A stretch of 46,555 bases of DNA, from assembly GCA_025362575.1 (NCBI GenBank), contig JANYIQ010000051.1, forward strand, positions 1-46,555, in the 5' to 3' direction. The translations under genes were made by a program, and so were the position numbers. This stretch comes from Bacteroidia bacterium. GTDB taxonomy: Bacteria > Bacteroidota > Bacteroidia > B-17B0 > Aurantibacillaceae. Positions within the stretch are counted from its first letter, which is position 1, and every line of letters begins with the position of its first letter. The notes under the pieces were generated by a model. The model made no database searches, was not told the DNA's origin, and saw nothing but the letters and a program-made list of their open reading frames with translations. Below are positions 34,607 to 41,636 of the stretch, piece after piece.

Positions 34607-35012
34607 GTTTTATTTTTTTTTAATTAATTGTTAATTGTTTGTTCTTGCGTCATTGCGAATCGGTAGAGGAGGCGAGGCGATTTAACACGCACTGCCGTCA
34701 TTGCGAGTCGACGAAGGAGGCGAAACGATTTCACATGCACTACCGTCATTGCGAGTCGACGAAGGAGGCGAAGCAATCTCACTTAAGTCTCCCGTCCCGT
34801 TCACAAAACGTCTTTTTGGTCTTGACTCTTAAAACAAAGCGGGCCCTGCTTTATTTTGTTCAAAGGTTTGAATGTTTAAGTTTTACTTAAAGCATTTTGA
34901 AAAAAGAGTACATTATTTAATTATGAATGGATCATACTTTTTTCTTTTTACCAAATGCATTAATCTTCAGCGTTCAACCTCGCACCTTTTACCTTGCTCT
35001 TGTACCTTCAAC
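34607..35012. repeat. Gap inside the small-gene module with a 48-bp tandem repeat
   Basis: Three 48-bp tandem units start at 34649, 34697 and 34745. Each begins GTCATTGCGA and ends in reverse-type B sequence, with two of the three containing 'gtcgacgaaggaggcgaa'. Right of this the sequence is AT-rich and without a gene. The gap separates the HU-like gene from the 80-aa gene, so the module may have two transcripts. Confidence 0.75.
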
Positions 35013-35255
35013 CTACTCACACTCTTCGCCGTCAACTGCAGCCTGACTAACAGCGGTAGCAACGCCTCCGGCAACTACCATATAGCCTGCGGCCGAAATT
35101 AAAGCGGCGGGTAATGTAATGGGTGCTGCAATTAGTACGCCGCCTGCGGCTGCCAGTATTAAACCGGCTGTGCGCAGTTTTTTGAAGAAGGGTGGTGTCT
35201 TTGCTTCACAACGCTCTTTTAGCGTTTGAAGAAAGTTTTTATTTTCTGTTTGCAT
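35013..35255 (-). CDS. 80-aa hydrophobic glycine/alanine-rich protein of the small-gene module
   Basis: A charged N-terminus (MQTENKNFLQTLKERCEAKTPPFFKKLR) leads into a hydrophobic hairpin (TAGLILAAAGGVLIAAPITLPAALISAAGYMVVAGGVATAVSQAA) and a short acidic end. Two membrane helices separated by a Pro-containing turn (APITLP) fit holin-like or other small membrane proteins. I recognise the 'FFKKLRTxGLxLAAxGGxxxAAP' pattern as recurring in Bacteroidota, with no known function. It follows the 249-aa gene in the same direction. Confidence 0.7.
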   Translation of the reverse strand: MQTENKNFLQTLKERCEAKTPPFFKKLRTAGLILAAAGGVLIAAPITLPAALISAAGYMVVAGGVATAVSQAAVDGEECE

Positions 35256-35363
35256 TTTACTTTTGTTTTTTAATTATTAAACTTTGTCTTTCTCATTCGA
35301 AGTCCTTTAAACTCGAATCTTCCCCCCTCTCTACGCGCAGAAAGGGGCCGGGGTTGAGTCCCA
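35256..35363. repeat. Short intergenic segment with a GC-rich repeat
   Basis: Includes 'cccctctctacgcgcagaaaggggccggggttgagtccc', an inverted-repeat-bearing intergenic element. No gene seen. Confidence 0.5.
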
Positions 35364-36113
35364 CTAACCCACCTCTGCGATCGTCAGTGCATTATAACCA
35401 CCGTTGTTCAACATGTACTGAACAAGATTCACTTCCTGAAAAAATTCTATTTCCAGTAAAAACAGATCTGTTCCGGCTCCGGCGGGTACGGCTGCAGGAG
35501 TCAGTACAACGTTCGTGATTATGTTGTCAATTTTTAAATTCACAAGGTTGGTATACTGCACATCGTAAACACCGTTTACAAAATCTACTCTAGCCCACGC
35601 GCCTTTCAGGGTAAAATGCGTAGCGCCTGGTGGAGCAATAATGTTATTAATGGGTTGTATGCCATTAATGGTTATTACACCCGTTAAAGTATTTACAATG
35701 TAAGGTTGGTAAACAATGCTCTCTAATAAAGAACGTTTATTAAAATTGAATCCTTTTAATAGAGCTTTTGCCGATGGTACTGTAATACCCACACCAACAT
35801 TCCTTAAACCCCTTGCGCTTATGCTGTCTTGGTTTTTAATTGCTGTTAGCACCGAATTTAAACGTGAGATCACACGGTTATCAGAAGCACTTAACAAAAG
35901 TGGGCGAATTGCTTCACGCAATAGTTTTCCCGACTTAGTGAACGAACTGAATTCTGCCATGTTCTCTCTTGTTCTTATGAAGGCCGGATCTTTTTTGATC
36001 CTCGCTGCATCTAGGCTTCCTTTTTGCCTTACCATATTCCCGTCTTGGGATTGGTAAAAGGTCAGGTCATCAAGCGTACCTTTGTATTTTAATAGTCCTT
36101 TTTGTCTTGCCAT
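35364..36113 (-). CDS. 249-aa uncharacterised Bacteroidota protein, first gene of the small-gene module
   Basis: No signal peptide or membrane helix. The N-terminus is distinctive: MARQKGLLKYKGTLDDLTFYQSQDGNMVRQKGSLDAARIKKDPAFIRTRENMAEFSSFTKSGKLLR, followed by a helical part (residues about 75-110) and a beta-rich second half ending LEIEFFQEVNLVQYMLNNGGYNALTIAEVG. I recognise the start (MARQKG...LTFYxxxDGxxxRxKG...RTRENxxEF) and end (FFQEVNxxxYxLxNGxxNAL) as a recurring family in Bacteroidota without known function; this is from memory. The strand-rich body could suggest a structural or self-assembling role. Three TGCATCAT direct repeats lie upstream. Confidence 0.75.
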   Translation of the reverse strand: MARQKGLLKYKGTLDDLTFYQSQDGNMVRQKGSLDAARIKKDPAFIRTRENMAEFSSFTKSGKLLREAIRPLLLSASDNRVISRLNSVLTAIKNQDSISARGLRNVGVGITVPSAKALLKGFNFNKRSLLESIVYQPYIVNTLTGVITINGIQPINNIIAPPGATHFTLKGAWARVDFVNGVYDVQYTNLVNLKIDNIITNVVLTPAAVPAGAGTDLFLLEIEFFQEVNLVQYMLNNGGYNALTIAEVG

Positions 36114-36292
36114 TTTCTCTTTTTTTTTAGTGAAGTGTAATGCCGGGCATTTCTAATTCACCGCGTTTTTAATTATTTTAATTGGTTGTTGCGCAACATG
36201 TCGTTTTACTTTTTCCTATCGCGAATGGAAATTTCATTCAACGATACAAAGATATTTTGCCAACAGGCCCAAATCAATCTTTAAGGATCGCA

Positions 36293-36320
36293 TGCATCAT
36301 CTTGCATCATTTTGCATCAA
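36293..36320. promoter_or_regulatory. Three direct repeats of TGCATCA(T/A) at 10-bp spacing
   Basis: TGCATCAT at 36293 and 36303 and TGCATCAA at 36313, each ten bases apart, in the divergent interval between the 249-aa gene (minus) and the second HTH gene (plus). Helically phased direct repeats are a typical binding-site layout, and an HTH protein is encoded next door. Binding is inferred. Confidence 0.5.
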
Positions 36321-36351
36321 TAACATAGTTTATTAACATAAGCCGATCACT

Positions 36352-36430
36352 CATCACTCATCACTCATCACTCATCACTCATCACTTAACATTCATCACT
36401 TATCACTCATCACTTAACATTCATCACTCA
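36352..36430. repeat. Short tandem repeats (CACTCATC)
   Basis: Octamers CACTCATC in tandem, then variants 'cacttaacattcatca'. Related sequence recurs at 38741-38815. Confidence 0.8.
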
Positions 36431-36440
36431 AAAGATACTT

Positions 36441-36495
36441 GTACTCATCCTGTACTCATCTTGTACTCAAACTGTACTCATCCTTTACTCTTGTT
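36441..36495. repeat. Second 11-bp phased array, upstream of HTH paralog 2
   Basis: GTACTCATCCT, GTACTCATCTT, GTACTCAAACT, GTACTCATCCT and TTACTCTTGTT start at 36441, 36452, 36463, 36474 and 36485. The period is the same as in the array at 6621-6796 and the TAC core is shared. Confidence 0.85.
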
Positions 36496-36561
36496 TTACC
36501 AACTTAATAAGCTTTGGGCCTTAGTCGATCAGACTCAAAAACAAGGCAATGCAAAAAAATT

Positions 36562-36574
36562 GTCCCGCGGGGAC
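36562..36574. promoter_or_regulatory. Near-palindrome GTCCCGCGGGGAC before HTH paralog 2
   Basis: It ends 49 bases before the ATG at 36623, matching the distance of GTCCCCGGGGAC from the ATG of paralog 1. A TTTTGG (36575-36580) and CACCTTTG (about 36597-36604) follow and resemble a Bacteroidota -33/-7 pair, so the palindrome would abut the promoter. Confidence 0.5.
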
Positions 36575-36622
36575 TTTTGGACTTTCTTCTTCTTCTCACC
36601 TTTGTTATTAAGAAAAACGAAA

Positions 36623-36910
36623 ATGGAAGTTGTGATAATTGAAAAACAAAAAATGGAAGAATTGCTGACGCAGTTACGTTTAATGAATGCAAACATAAAT
36701 GAGAAAAAGATCGACACACAATTGATCGACAATGCAGATCTTTTGCAACTGATGAAAATATCTAAGCGCACTGCGGCTAACTGGCGCGCAAAAAAACGGA
36801 TCGCCTATAGTATCATTGGCAATAAAGTATATTACAAATTAAAAGATGTCGAAGAAACCATCAATAAACGCTATGTAAAAGCGTTCATGAGCAAAGCCTC
36901 AATTGAATAA
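36623..36910 (+). CDS. Helix-turn-helix DNA-binding protein (HTH_17/excisionase-like), paralog 2
   Basis: A 95-aa protein, MEVVIIEKQKMEELLTQLRLMNANINEKK, followed by the HTH at about 46-80: ADLLQLMKISKRTAANWRAKKRIAYSIIGNKVYYKLKDVEETINKRYVKAF. It aligns without gaps through most of its length with the protein at 33399 (MEVIVIERKQFDELL...LLKLMKVSKRTAQTWR...IGSKVYYKISDV...YVKGF). ATG 36623 is chosen by this alignment; the longer frame from 36461 would translate the 11-bp array. It is divergent from the 249-aa gene and could regulate it. Confidence 0.88.
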   Translation: MEVVIIEKQKMEELLTQLRLMNANINEKKIDTQLIDNADLLQLMKISKRTAANWRAKKRIAYSIIGNKVYYKLKDVEETINKRYVKAFMSKASIE

Positions 36911-37156
36911 TTTATTTTTTGAGCTTGCCGAGAATTAATTGGATCAATAGTTCAGCCCTCTTGCTTTTTCTTTGATGAATGAGCTTCAACTGAGATCATT
37001 GCTACCGGAAAAACTTTGTTTGGAGCAGTCCCGCATCAGCATCAGCAGAATATTGGTTGCCTGATAACATGAAAAAACTTCAAAATGGCACAAACGATGC
37101 AGAAGGTTTTTGGGCACACACAAAATGGCTTGCATAATCTGCAACTAGCACAGTGA
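36911..37156. repeat. A4 remnant and module preceding E2
   Basis: 'ttattttttgagcttgccgagaattaattggatcaatag' is a fourth partial copy of repeat A. Then comes 'gcagaaggtttttgggcacacacaaaatgg', the module that precedes E elements. No gene seen. Confidence 0.75.
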
Positions 37157-37323
37157 TTGTCGGAGGGTTGGCCACGCGCAGCGATAGCGGAAAAATTGGA
37201 TTATTAGCGGCCCTGAGGCCGCCTCCAATTTTAACCGCGGTTTGCGGTGCTTGCGAAAGCGCTGCAAAATCGCCTTGCGTGGTCAAGAGCTTTTTGATTA
37301 CTTTTTGGCGATCCAAAAAGTGA
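37157..37323. repeat. Structured repeat E, copy 2 (lacks one arm)
   Basis: Same start and end as E1 but without the AAGTTATGCA/TGCATAACTT arm, which is cleanly missing. Outer stem TTGGCCACGC/GCGTGGTCAA (one G-U pair), GCAGCG/CGCTGC, AAAATTGGA/TCCAATTTT enclosing GCGGCC/GGCCGC, and the terminal ACTTTTTGG-CGAT-CCAAAAAGT hairpin are all intact. Confidence 0.85.
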
Positions 37324-37379
37324 TAATTAAAATAAATGAAATGTTTGGTTATTTTTTCGAAACAATTTGATCGAAGAAG

Positions 37380-37434
37380 TCCCGACGCGTCGGGATCGGC
37401 AGGAGGCAGGCCTCAGTCCCGATAGCTATCGGGA
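37380..37434. repeat. Two perfect palindromes in a repeat block
   Basis: TCCCGACGCGTCGGGA (37380-37395) and TCCCGATAGCTATCGGGA (37417-37434) are both perfect palindromes within 'ggcaggaggcaggcctcag' repeat text. The same palindromes recur inside repeats C and F elsewhere. Confidence 0.85.
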
Positions 37435-37468
37435 GACAAAGGCCCGAGCTGTGATAAAAAGCCCTAAT

Positions 37469-37574
37469 TTTGAGCTATAAACTCAAAATATTAACTTGTA
37501 GCTCAAAATATATTGAAAATAAGCTCATTTATTCTTATATTTGAGCTATAAAACCAAAAATAATGAGCTATAAA
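37469..37574. promoter_or_regulatory. TGAGCT operator array upstream of the Fic gene
   Basis: TGAGCTATAA(A) occurs at 37471, 37542 and 37564 in direct orientation and (T)AGCTCA in inverse at about 37499 and 37522. The first is part of TTTTGAG-N7-CTCAAAA (about 37469-37489). Five sites in about 105 bases end five bases before the ATG of a protein with an N-terminal winged helix, which suggests autoregulation. Confidence 0.7.
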
Positions 37575-37579
37575 GCAAC

Positions 37580-38626
37580 ATGAAACCAAAAATAAGTAGT
37601 AAAGAGCTTCTGGATCATATAAAGAAACATCCCGGTTTTTCATCAAAAGAGATTCACGAAAAAATTGCCGCGGGTATTATTAGTTATGCAACACTTAAAA
37701 GAGTATTGCAAAATTTATTGGAGCGCGATCTTATTTCAACAAGTGGTAAAGGAAAAGGAACAAAATATGAGATCAGCAAAGCGTATGAAGTGATCCATGA
37801 AATTGATGTTGAGGATTATTTTAAAAAAGAAACGGATGAAAGAAGAATAAAAAATACGTTTAATCATGATCTGATAAAGGAAACTTTGAATAAGATAGAT
37901 CTGTTTTCTAAGCAAGAGCTTGAGTATTTAAACACTATAAGGAATCAGTATCAAAATAAAATCGCAAAACTTTCTGAAACTGATTTTAGAAAAGAAATGG
38001 AAAGACTTGCCATCGATCTAAGCTGGAAATCATCGCAAATAGAAGGCAATACCTATTCATTGCTGGAAACAGAACGCTTGCTAAAGGATAAAGAAACAGC
38101 AGCCGGAAAAACAAAAGATGAAGCCGTTATGCTTTTAAATCACAAAGCCGCCATTGATTTTATTGTTGAAACTCCTGATTACATAAAACCATTAACGCTA
38201 AAAGGCATAGAAGACATACACAGTATTTTGATAAAGGAGTTAGGCGTTGACCGTAATATTCGAAAAAGAAGTGTTGGGATCTCAGGAACAAATTATAAAC
38301 CTTTGGATAACGACTTTCAGATCAAGGAGGCAATGGAAGAGCTTTGCGGTTTAGTAAACCTTAAGGCAAACGTATTTGAAAAAACGTTTCTCACCCTCCT
38401 TATGATCTCTTACATTCAACCCTTTAATGATGGGAATAAGCGTACGGCCAGAATTATTAGTAATGCTGTTTTGATGCAAAATAAATATTGTCCGATCTCC
38501 TATAGAACGGTTGATGCAATGGAATACAAAAAGGCTCTGCTTATATTTTACGAACAAAATAACATAAGCGCTTTTAAAAAAATATTTATTGATCAATTCG
38601 AGTTTGCGGTAAATACTTATTTTTAA
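37580..38626 (+). CDS. Fic-domain protein with N-terminal winged helix and altered active site
   Basis: A 348-aa protein. Residues about 1-70 form a winged helix (SSKELLDHIKKHPGFSSKEIHEKIAAGIISYATLKRVLQNLLERDLISTSGKGKGTKYEI). The class II inhibitory motif SSQIEGN follows near residue 150, then the Fic fold. The active-site loop reads IQPFNDGNKRTARI (about residues 278-291) where the family has HPFx[D/E]GN[G/K]RxxR. The His that starts the motif and acts as base in AMP transfer is Gln. Fic enzymes move AMP or other groups from nucleotides to proteins; loss of His usually abolishes this, so the protein may act mainly as a regulator. It is a single gene with its own operator array. Confidence 0.9.
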   Translation: MKPKISSKELLDHIKKHPGFSSKEIHEKIAAGIISYATLKRVLQNLLERDLISTSGKGKGTKYEISKAYEVIHEIDVEDYFKKETDERRIKNTFNHDLIKETLNKIDLFSKQELEYLNTIRNQYQNKIAKLSETDFRKEMERLAIDLSWKSSQIEGNTYSLLETERLLKDKETAAGKTKDEAVMLLNHKAAIDFIVETPDYIKPLTLKGIEDIHSILIKELGVDRNIRKRSVGISGTNYKPLDNDFQIKEAMEELCGLVNLKANVFEKTFLTLLMISYIQPFNDGNKRTARIISNAVLMQNKYCPISYRTVDAMEYKKALLIFYEQNNISAFKKIFIDQFEFAVNTYF

Positions 38627-38639
38627 TGTTCTGCAGCTT

Positions 38640-38815
38640 TTGTCTCGTGTCGTGTCGTGTCGGGATTTGGCCTTCTTTATATTTGTATTTAGTAAATAAA
38701 GAACTAATTGTTTCAATGGATAAAAAGGAACCTTCATTTTAATTCATCATTCATCACTTATCTCTCACCACTTATCACTCATCTCTCATCACTCATCACT
38801 TATCACTTATCTCTG
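38640..38815. repeat. Microsatellite-like repeats
   Basis: (TCGTG)n at about 38645-38662, then CATCACT(T/C)ATC-type tandem repeats at 38741-38815 of the same sort as those at 36352. No gene seen. Confidence 0.7.
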
Positions 38816-38820
38816 CTTCA

Positions 38821-39573
38821 CTAATAGTCCATTCTACCTCTCTTATGTATCCAACGATACCTCGGATTAATAAACTGAAACACCTTTTTCTTTTCCACAT
38901 CAAATTTGTAAACAAAACCTGCAGAGTGTTGCAAATAATTGGATGAGGTTCTGATAAAATTGGGACTGATCGCAAATTTGGCAAGGCTTTGAAAATTCAG
39001 TCCCCAATGCTCATTGAACCAAATATTAAATCCCAAACCTAAATTAATGGTGCCCGAAATGGGATTTGCTTTAATGGTTCTAACTGTTCCGCCCAAACCA
39101 AATGTAGCATAAGGATTGAACCAGGTGCCGGTTTCGATCAATTGATTCAGATCGTATTTCCCCATCATATCCAAAGAAAAAAACAAATAGGTTCCTGAAA
39201 TAATAACGTTGTTAATGTCTTTAGTAGGTTTGTACATGTTAAAGTTAAAAAGCAACTCAGCGCTCCAGCCTTTGGCAATATAACGGTCTAAGCTTAACCT
39301 TGTAGGATAAGGTAAAATGTTCCAGCTGGGCCTGAAGCGAAACAAGTCTTTAAAAGGTTTGCCGTCGTCGTCAACCACGTTCCATCCCAGGCCAATGATC
39401 CAACTGGTTTTGGGATTTACACGGCCGTATGTTTTTCCTTTCTTGCCATTATGCACGAGCTGCCTGCCATCACGAACAAAACGAGAGAGTTCACCGGGAC
39501 TGTGGCCGACTGCCTCCCTAACAAAAGCGAAACAAATAATGAGAAGTATGATATGTCCTTTTAAAAAGCGCAT
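38821..39573 (-). CDS. Outer-membrane beta-barrel protein, paralog of 42056-42769
   Basis: About 250 residues from ATG 39573, beginning MRFLKGHIILLIICFAFVREAVG, a signal peptide. The longer start at 39612 would add a non-conserved N-terminal stretch. The mature part shares LGWNVVDDDGKPF, SWNILPYPTRL, GWSAELLFNFNMYKP, LNLGLGFNIWF-type strands and NYLQHSAGFVYKF with the protein at 42056 (LGWNIVDDNGQPW, SWNFPPYPAKL, NYLQYTFGVIYKF). Both are predicted porin-like barrels of unknown substrate. The pair likely arose by duplication. Confidence 0.8.
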   Translation of the reverse strand: MRFLKGHIILLIICFAFVREAVGHSPGELSRFVRDGRQLVHNGKKGKTYGRVNPKTSWIIGLGWNVVDDDGKPFKDLFRFRPSWNILPYPTRLSLDRYIAKGWSAELLFNFNMYKPTKDINNVIISGTYLFFSLDMMGKYDLNQLIETGTWFNPYATFGLGGTVRTIKANPISGTINLGLGFNIWFNEHWGLNFQSLAKFAISPNFIRTSSNYLQHSAGFVYKFDVEKKKVFQFINPRYRWIHKRGRMDY

Positions 39574-40154
39574 TAAAATGGGGCAACAATAATACTGATA
39601 CTCAATGAACATTCATAGGGATAAGGGTATCTAAACGGTGTTTAGATGAGCTTTTTTGTTAAAACCAAACCCCTTTGTGTCATCCTGACGAAGGAAGGAT
39701 CTGTTCTTCACAAAGGGGTTAAAAATCATAAGCCTTTGGAGAGGCAGATCCTTCAGGCCTTTTTTTTACGGCGTATTTGGTAAAGAAAAAATAATTGTTT
39801 TATAAAAATAGTTTTCGAATCGCCTTCAGGATGACAAAGGCTGTGGCCTGCGTTGGAGGCATCTCGTTAATTCGGGCCTCAGTCCCGATAACTATCGGGA
39901 GACAAATTGCTGATTGTGATACTTCGATGGCTCGTGATCAGCACCCACAACCCCCTTTGTGTCATCCTGACGAAGGAAGGATCTGCCTCTTCACAAAGGG
40001 TTTAAAAATGAATTTCCCTACGAAGCAGATTGCTTCGCTATCGCTCGCAATGACGCGTTGCCGTTGAAACTTCGTTAAGAGCAATACCCGCATCAGCCTC
40101 CGCTAAGCCCTTTGTGTCATCCTGATCCCGACGCGTCGGGAGATCTGCCATCAA
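39574..40154. repeat. Repeat mosaic F1 with C- and B-type copies
   Basis: About 39690-39905 is nearly identical to 46265-46450 (block F). It is flanked by C copies (about 39669-39720, 39955-40000 and 40108-40148). The last C copy has the palindrome TCCCGACGCGTCGGGA (40126-40141) where others have 'cgaaggaa'. A B copy lies at about 40026-40053. No gene seen. Confidence 0.85.
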
Positions 40155-40496
40155 TTAATGGCCCCCTATCAACAAGGTCTCGACTTCTGTTTTAAGCAGA
40201 GGTAAATCACGGATAATAATTGCCCAAATAATATCATCAGAAACACTATCGTACCCGTGAGAAATTCTGTTTCTTGTGTCCACAATTTTTCTTGAAGCTG
40301 TTATTGCAATTTGCGGATCCTGATTTAAGATCCTATTCATAGCCTCACCAATAATTTCAATATTCCTTTCTACAGCTCTTTGAGATTTTAGGTCCTTTTG
40401 AAAATCCTTGAATATTTTCTTTTCGGGAAGAAATTGATCTATTTCATTAATTGCCTGCTTTATATCAGAAAGCTAAACCTTAATTTCCTTTTCCAT
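40155..40496 (-). pseudogene. hepT: HepT-type HEPN ribonuclease toxin, disrupted by an amber codon
   Basis: Read from ATG 40496, the sequence is MEKEIKV-stop-LSDIKQAINEIDQFLPEKKIFKDFQKDLKSQRAVERNIEIIGEAMNRIL, then KIVDTRNRISHGYDSVSDDIIWAIIIRDLPLLKTEVETLL. The RX4HXY catalytic motif (RNRISHGY) is intact. The stop at codon 8 (TAG, 40473-40475) sits where relatives have Trp (typical xWLxDIxQAI), so a single TGG-to-TAG change explains it. No other start codon occurs before Met at 40340. Everything downstream is in frame, so the lesion is recent or a sequencing error. The start overlaps the end of mntA by 17 bases, the usual MNT-HEPN arrangement. Confidence 0.85.
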
Positions 40497-40788
40497 AAAC
40501 AAGAACTTTAGAATTTTCAATATTTTGCATTAAATATTGATTTTTTATTGCTCTTAATTCTAAAAGGTCTATTTGCCTTTTAAGCAATTGTTCCAATTGA
40601 AATTTCAATCCAAAGTAATCATCTGTATAGGATAAAGGGTCGTTACCTTCAATATCAACTATAAGGTCAATATCACTATTAGGTTTAAGTTCATCTCTGG
40701 TTACAGATCCAAATGCAAAAAGAGACTTAACATGATATTTAATGCAAAGCATTTTAATATCGTTTATATTTAAAGTAATGATGTTCAC
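40480..40788 (-). CDS. mntA: MntA-type nucleotidyltransferase antitoxin
   Basis: A 102-aa minimal nucleotidyltransferase. The GSx10DxD motif is FGSVTRDELKPNSDIDLIVD (residues about 26-45), followed by FQLEQLLKRQIDLLEL and the C-terminal helix NQYLMQNIENSKVLVYG. Partners of HepT proteins of this class are known to add AMP to the toxin and so inactivate it (type VII toxin-antitoxin). The gene is intact while the toxin gene after it has a stop codon, so the antitoxin is now perhaps without a target here. Confidence 0.92.
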   Translation of the reverse strand: MNIITLNINDIKMLCIKYHVKSLFAFGSVTRDELKPNSDIDLIVDIEGNDPLSYTDDYFGLKFQLEQLLKRQIDLLELRAIKNQYLMQNIENSKVLVYGKGN

Positions 40789-41394
40789 TGCATAACAAAG
40801 ATAATAATTTTAACTCAATGCTTAAGAAGCCTTAGGTTCAGCATAATATAGACCCCTTTGTGTCATCCTGATCCCAACGCGTCGGGAGATCTGTCTCTCC
40901 ATGAAGGGAGTCAAAAGTCAGTGCGAGCTGGCTCTTTGCGAATCATTTCATTAAGCAAACTTTTGTTCGAGGGAGACCGGCCTCATTTGATCCGGTTTTT
41001 TGAGTGAAATAAATTGCGTTAAAAATAAAGGGAAGCTGAGAGCTTGTCTCGAAGATCCCCTTTATTTAGCAATTTATGAGCTTAAAAAATTCCGACGATA
41101 GGAGGAAAGGATAAAATGTAGCCTTGATTTTTTTGTTACTTTTTTTATCAAGAAAAAAAGTAAGGGAATTAAATATTTGATGGTAGCAAAAAAGAACGGA
41201 AAATGTTTTTTTGAAAACAATTTGACGGAGCAAAATTTCAATAGAGAACAGATTGCTTCCCTATCGCTCGCAATGACGCAGAGCCTTTGAAGAACTTTGT
41301 TTGGACCAGTACCCGCATCAGCACCCGCAAAACATTGTTGTAGGTTTTTGGGCACACACAAAATCGCATGTTTAATTTGCAAATAGCACAATCA
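40789..41394. repeat. Repeat mosaic with hairpins
   Basis: Contains a C copy with TCCCAACGCGTCGGGA (40868-40883, one mismatch from the perfect palindrome), a GACCGG/CCGGTT hairpin followed by six T (about 40976-41000, terminator-like on +), a perfect 10-bp inverted repeat AAATAAAGGG/CCCTTTATTT (41023-41032 and 41058-41067), a B copy (about 41248-41278) and the 'gcacacacaaaatcgc' module leading to E3. No gene seen. Confidence 0.7.
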
Positions 41395-41636
41395 TTGTCG
41401 GAGGGTTGGCCAGGCTAGCGATAGTGGTATTGCCAGCGTTAAGAAGTTATGCAGTGCATAACTTTAGCGCCCGGCAATGGGCCTCTGGTGCATTGTCGGC
41501 CTAAGCCGACACCAATTTTAACCACGGTTTGCGCTTGCCTCTATACCCGCCGAAGCGTTAGCGTAGGTGGGTTGCGCAAAATCGCCTTGGCTGGCCAAGA
41601 GCTTTTTGATTACTTTTTGGCGATCCAAAAAGTGAT
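41395..41636. repeat. Structured repeat E, copy 3
   Basis: The long arm is complete (ATTGCC...AAGTTATGCA/TGCATAACTT...GGCAAT). Relative to E1/E2, the inner stem reads GGT..TGTCGGC/GCCGACA..ACC, and the outer stem TTGGCCAG/CTGGCCAA; both sides of each stem have changed together. An extra hairpin-containing segment near 41541-41572 replaces the GCAGCG/CGCTGC part. A partial end copy recurs at 41723-41745. Confidence 0.85.

Noticed and set aside
34639-34890. Frame with a repeated RHCESxxEAKRFH peptide
   Set aside because: Translation of the 48-bp tandem repeat in one frame (48 is a codon multiple); no conserved protein expected.
36461-36622. A longer N-terminus for the second HTH protein
   Set aside because: It would translate the 11-bp array and palindrome; the paralog aligns exactly from the Met at 36623.
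39795-40067. Open frame of about 90 codons
   Set aside because: It translates only F, C and B repeats, with similar frames at other repeat sites; no protein features.
40155-40340. A working short HepT starting at the internal Met (40340)
   Set aside because: It would lack the N-terminal helices of the HEPN fold; the in-frame upstream sequence matches the family, so a disrupted full gene is more likely.
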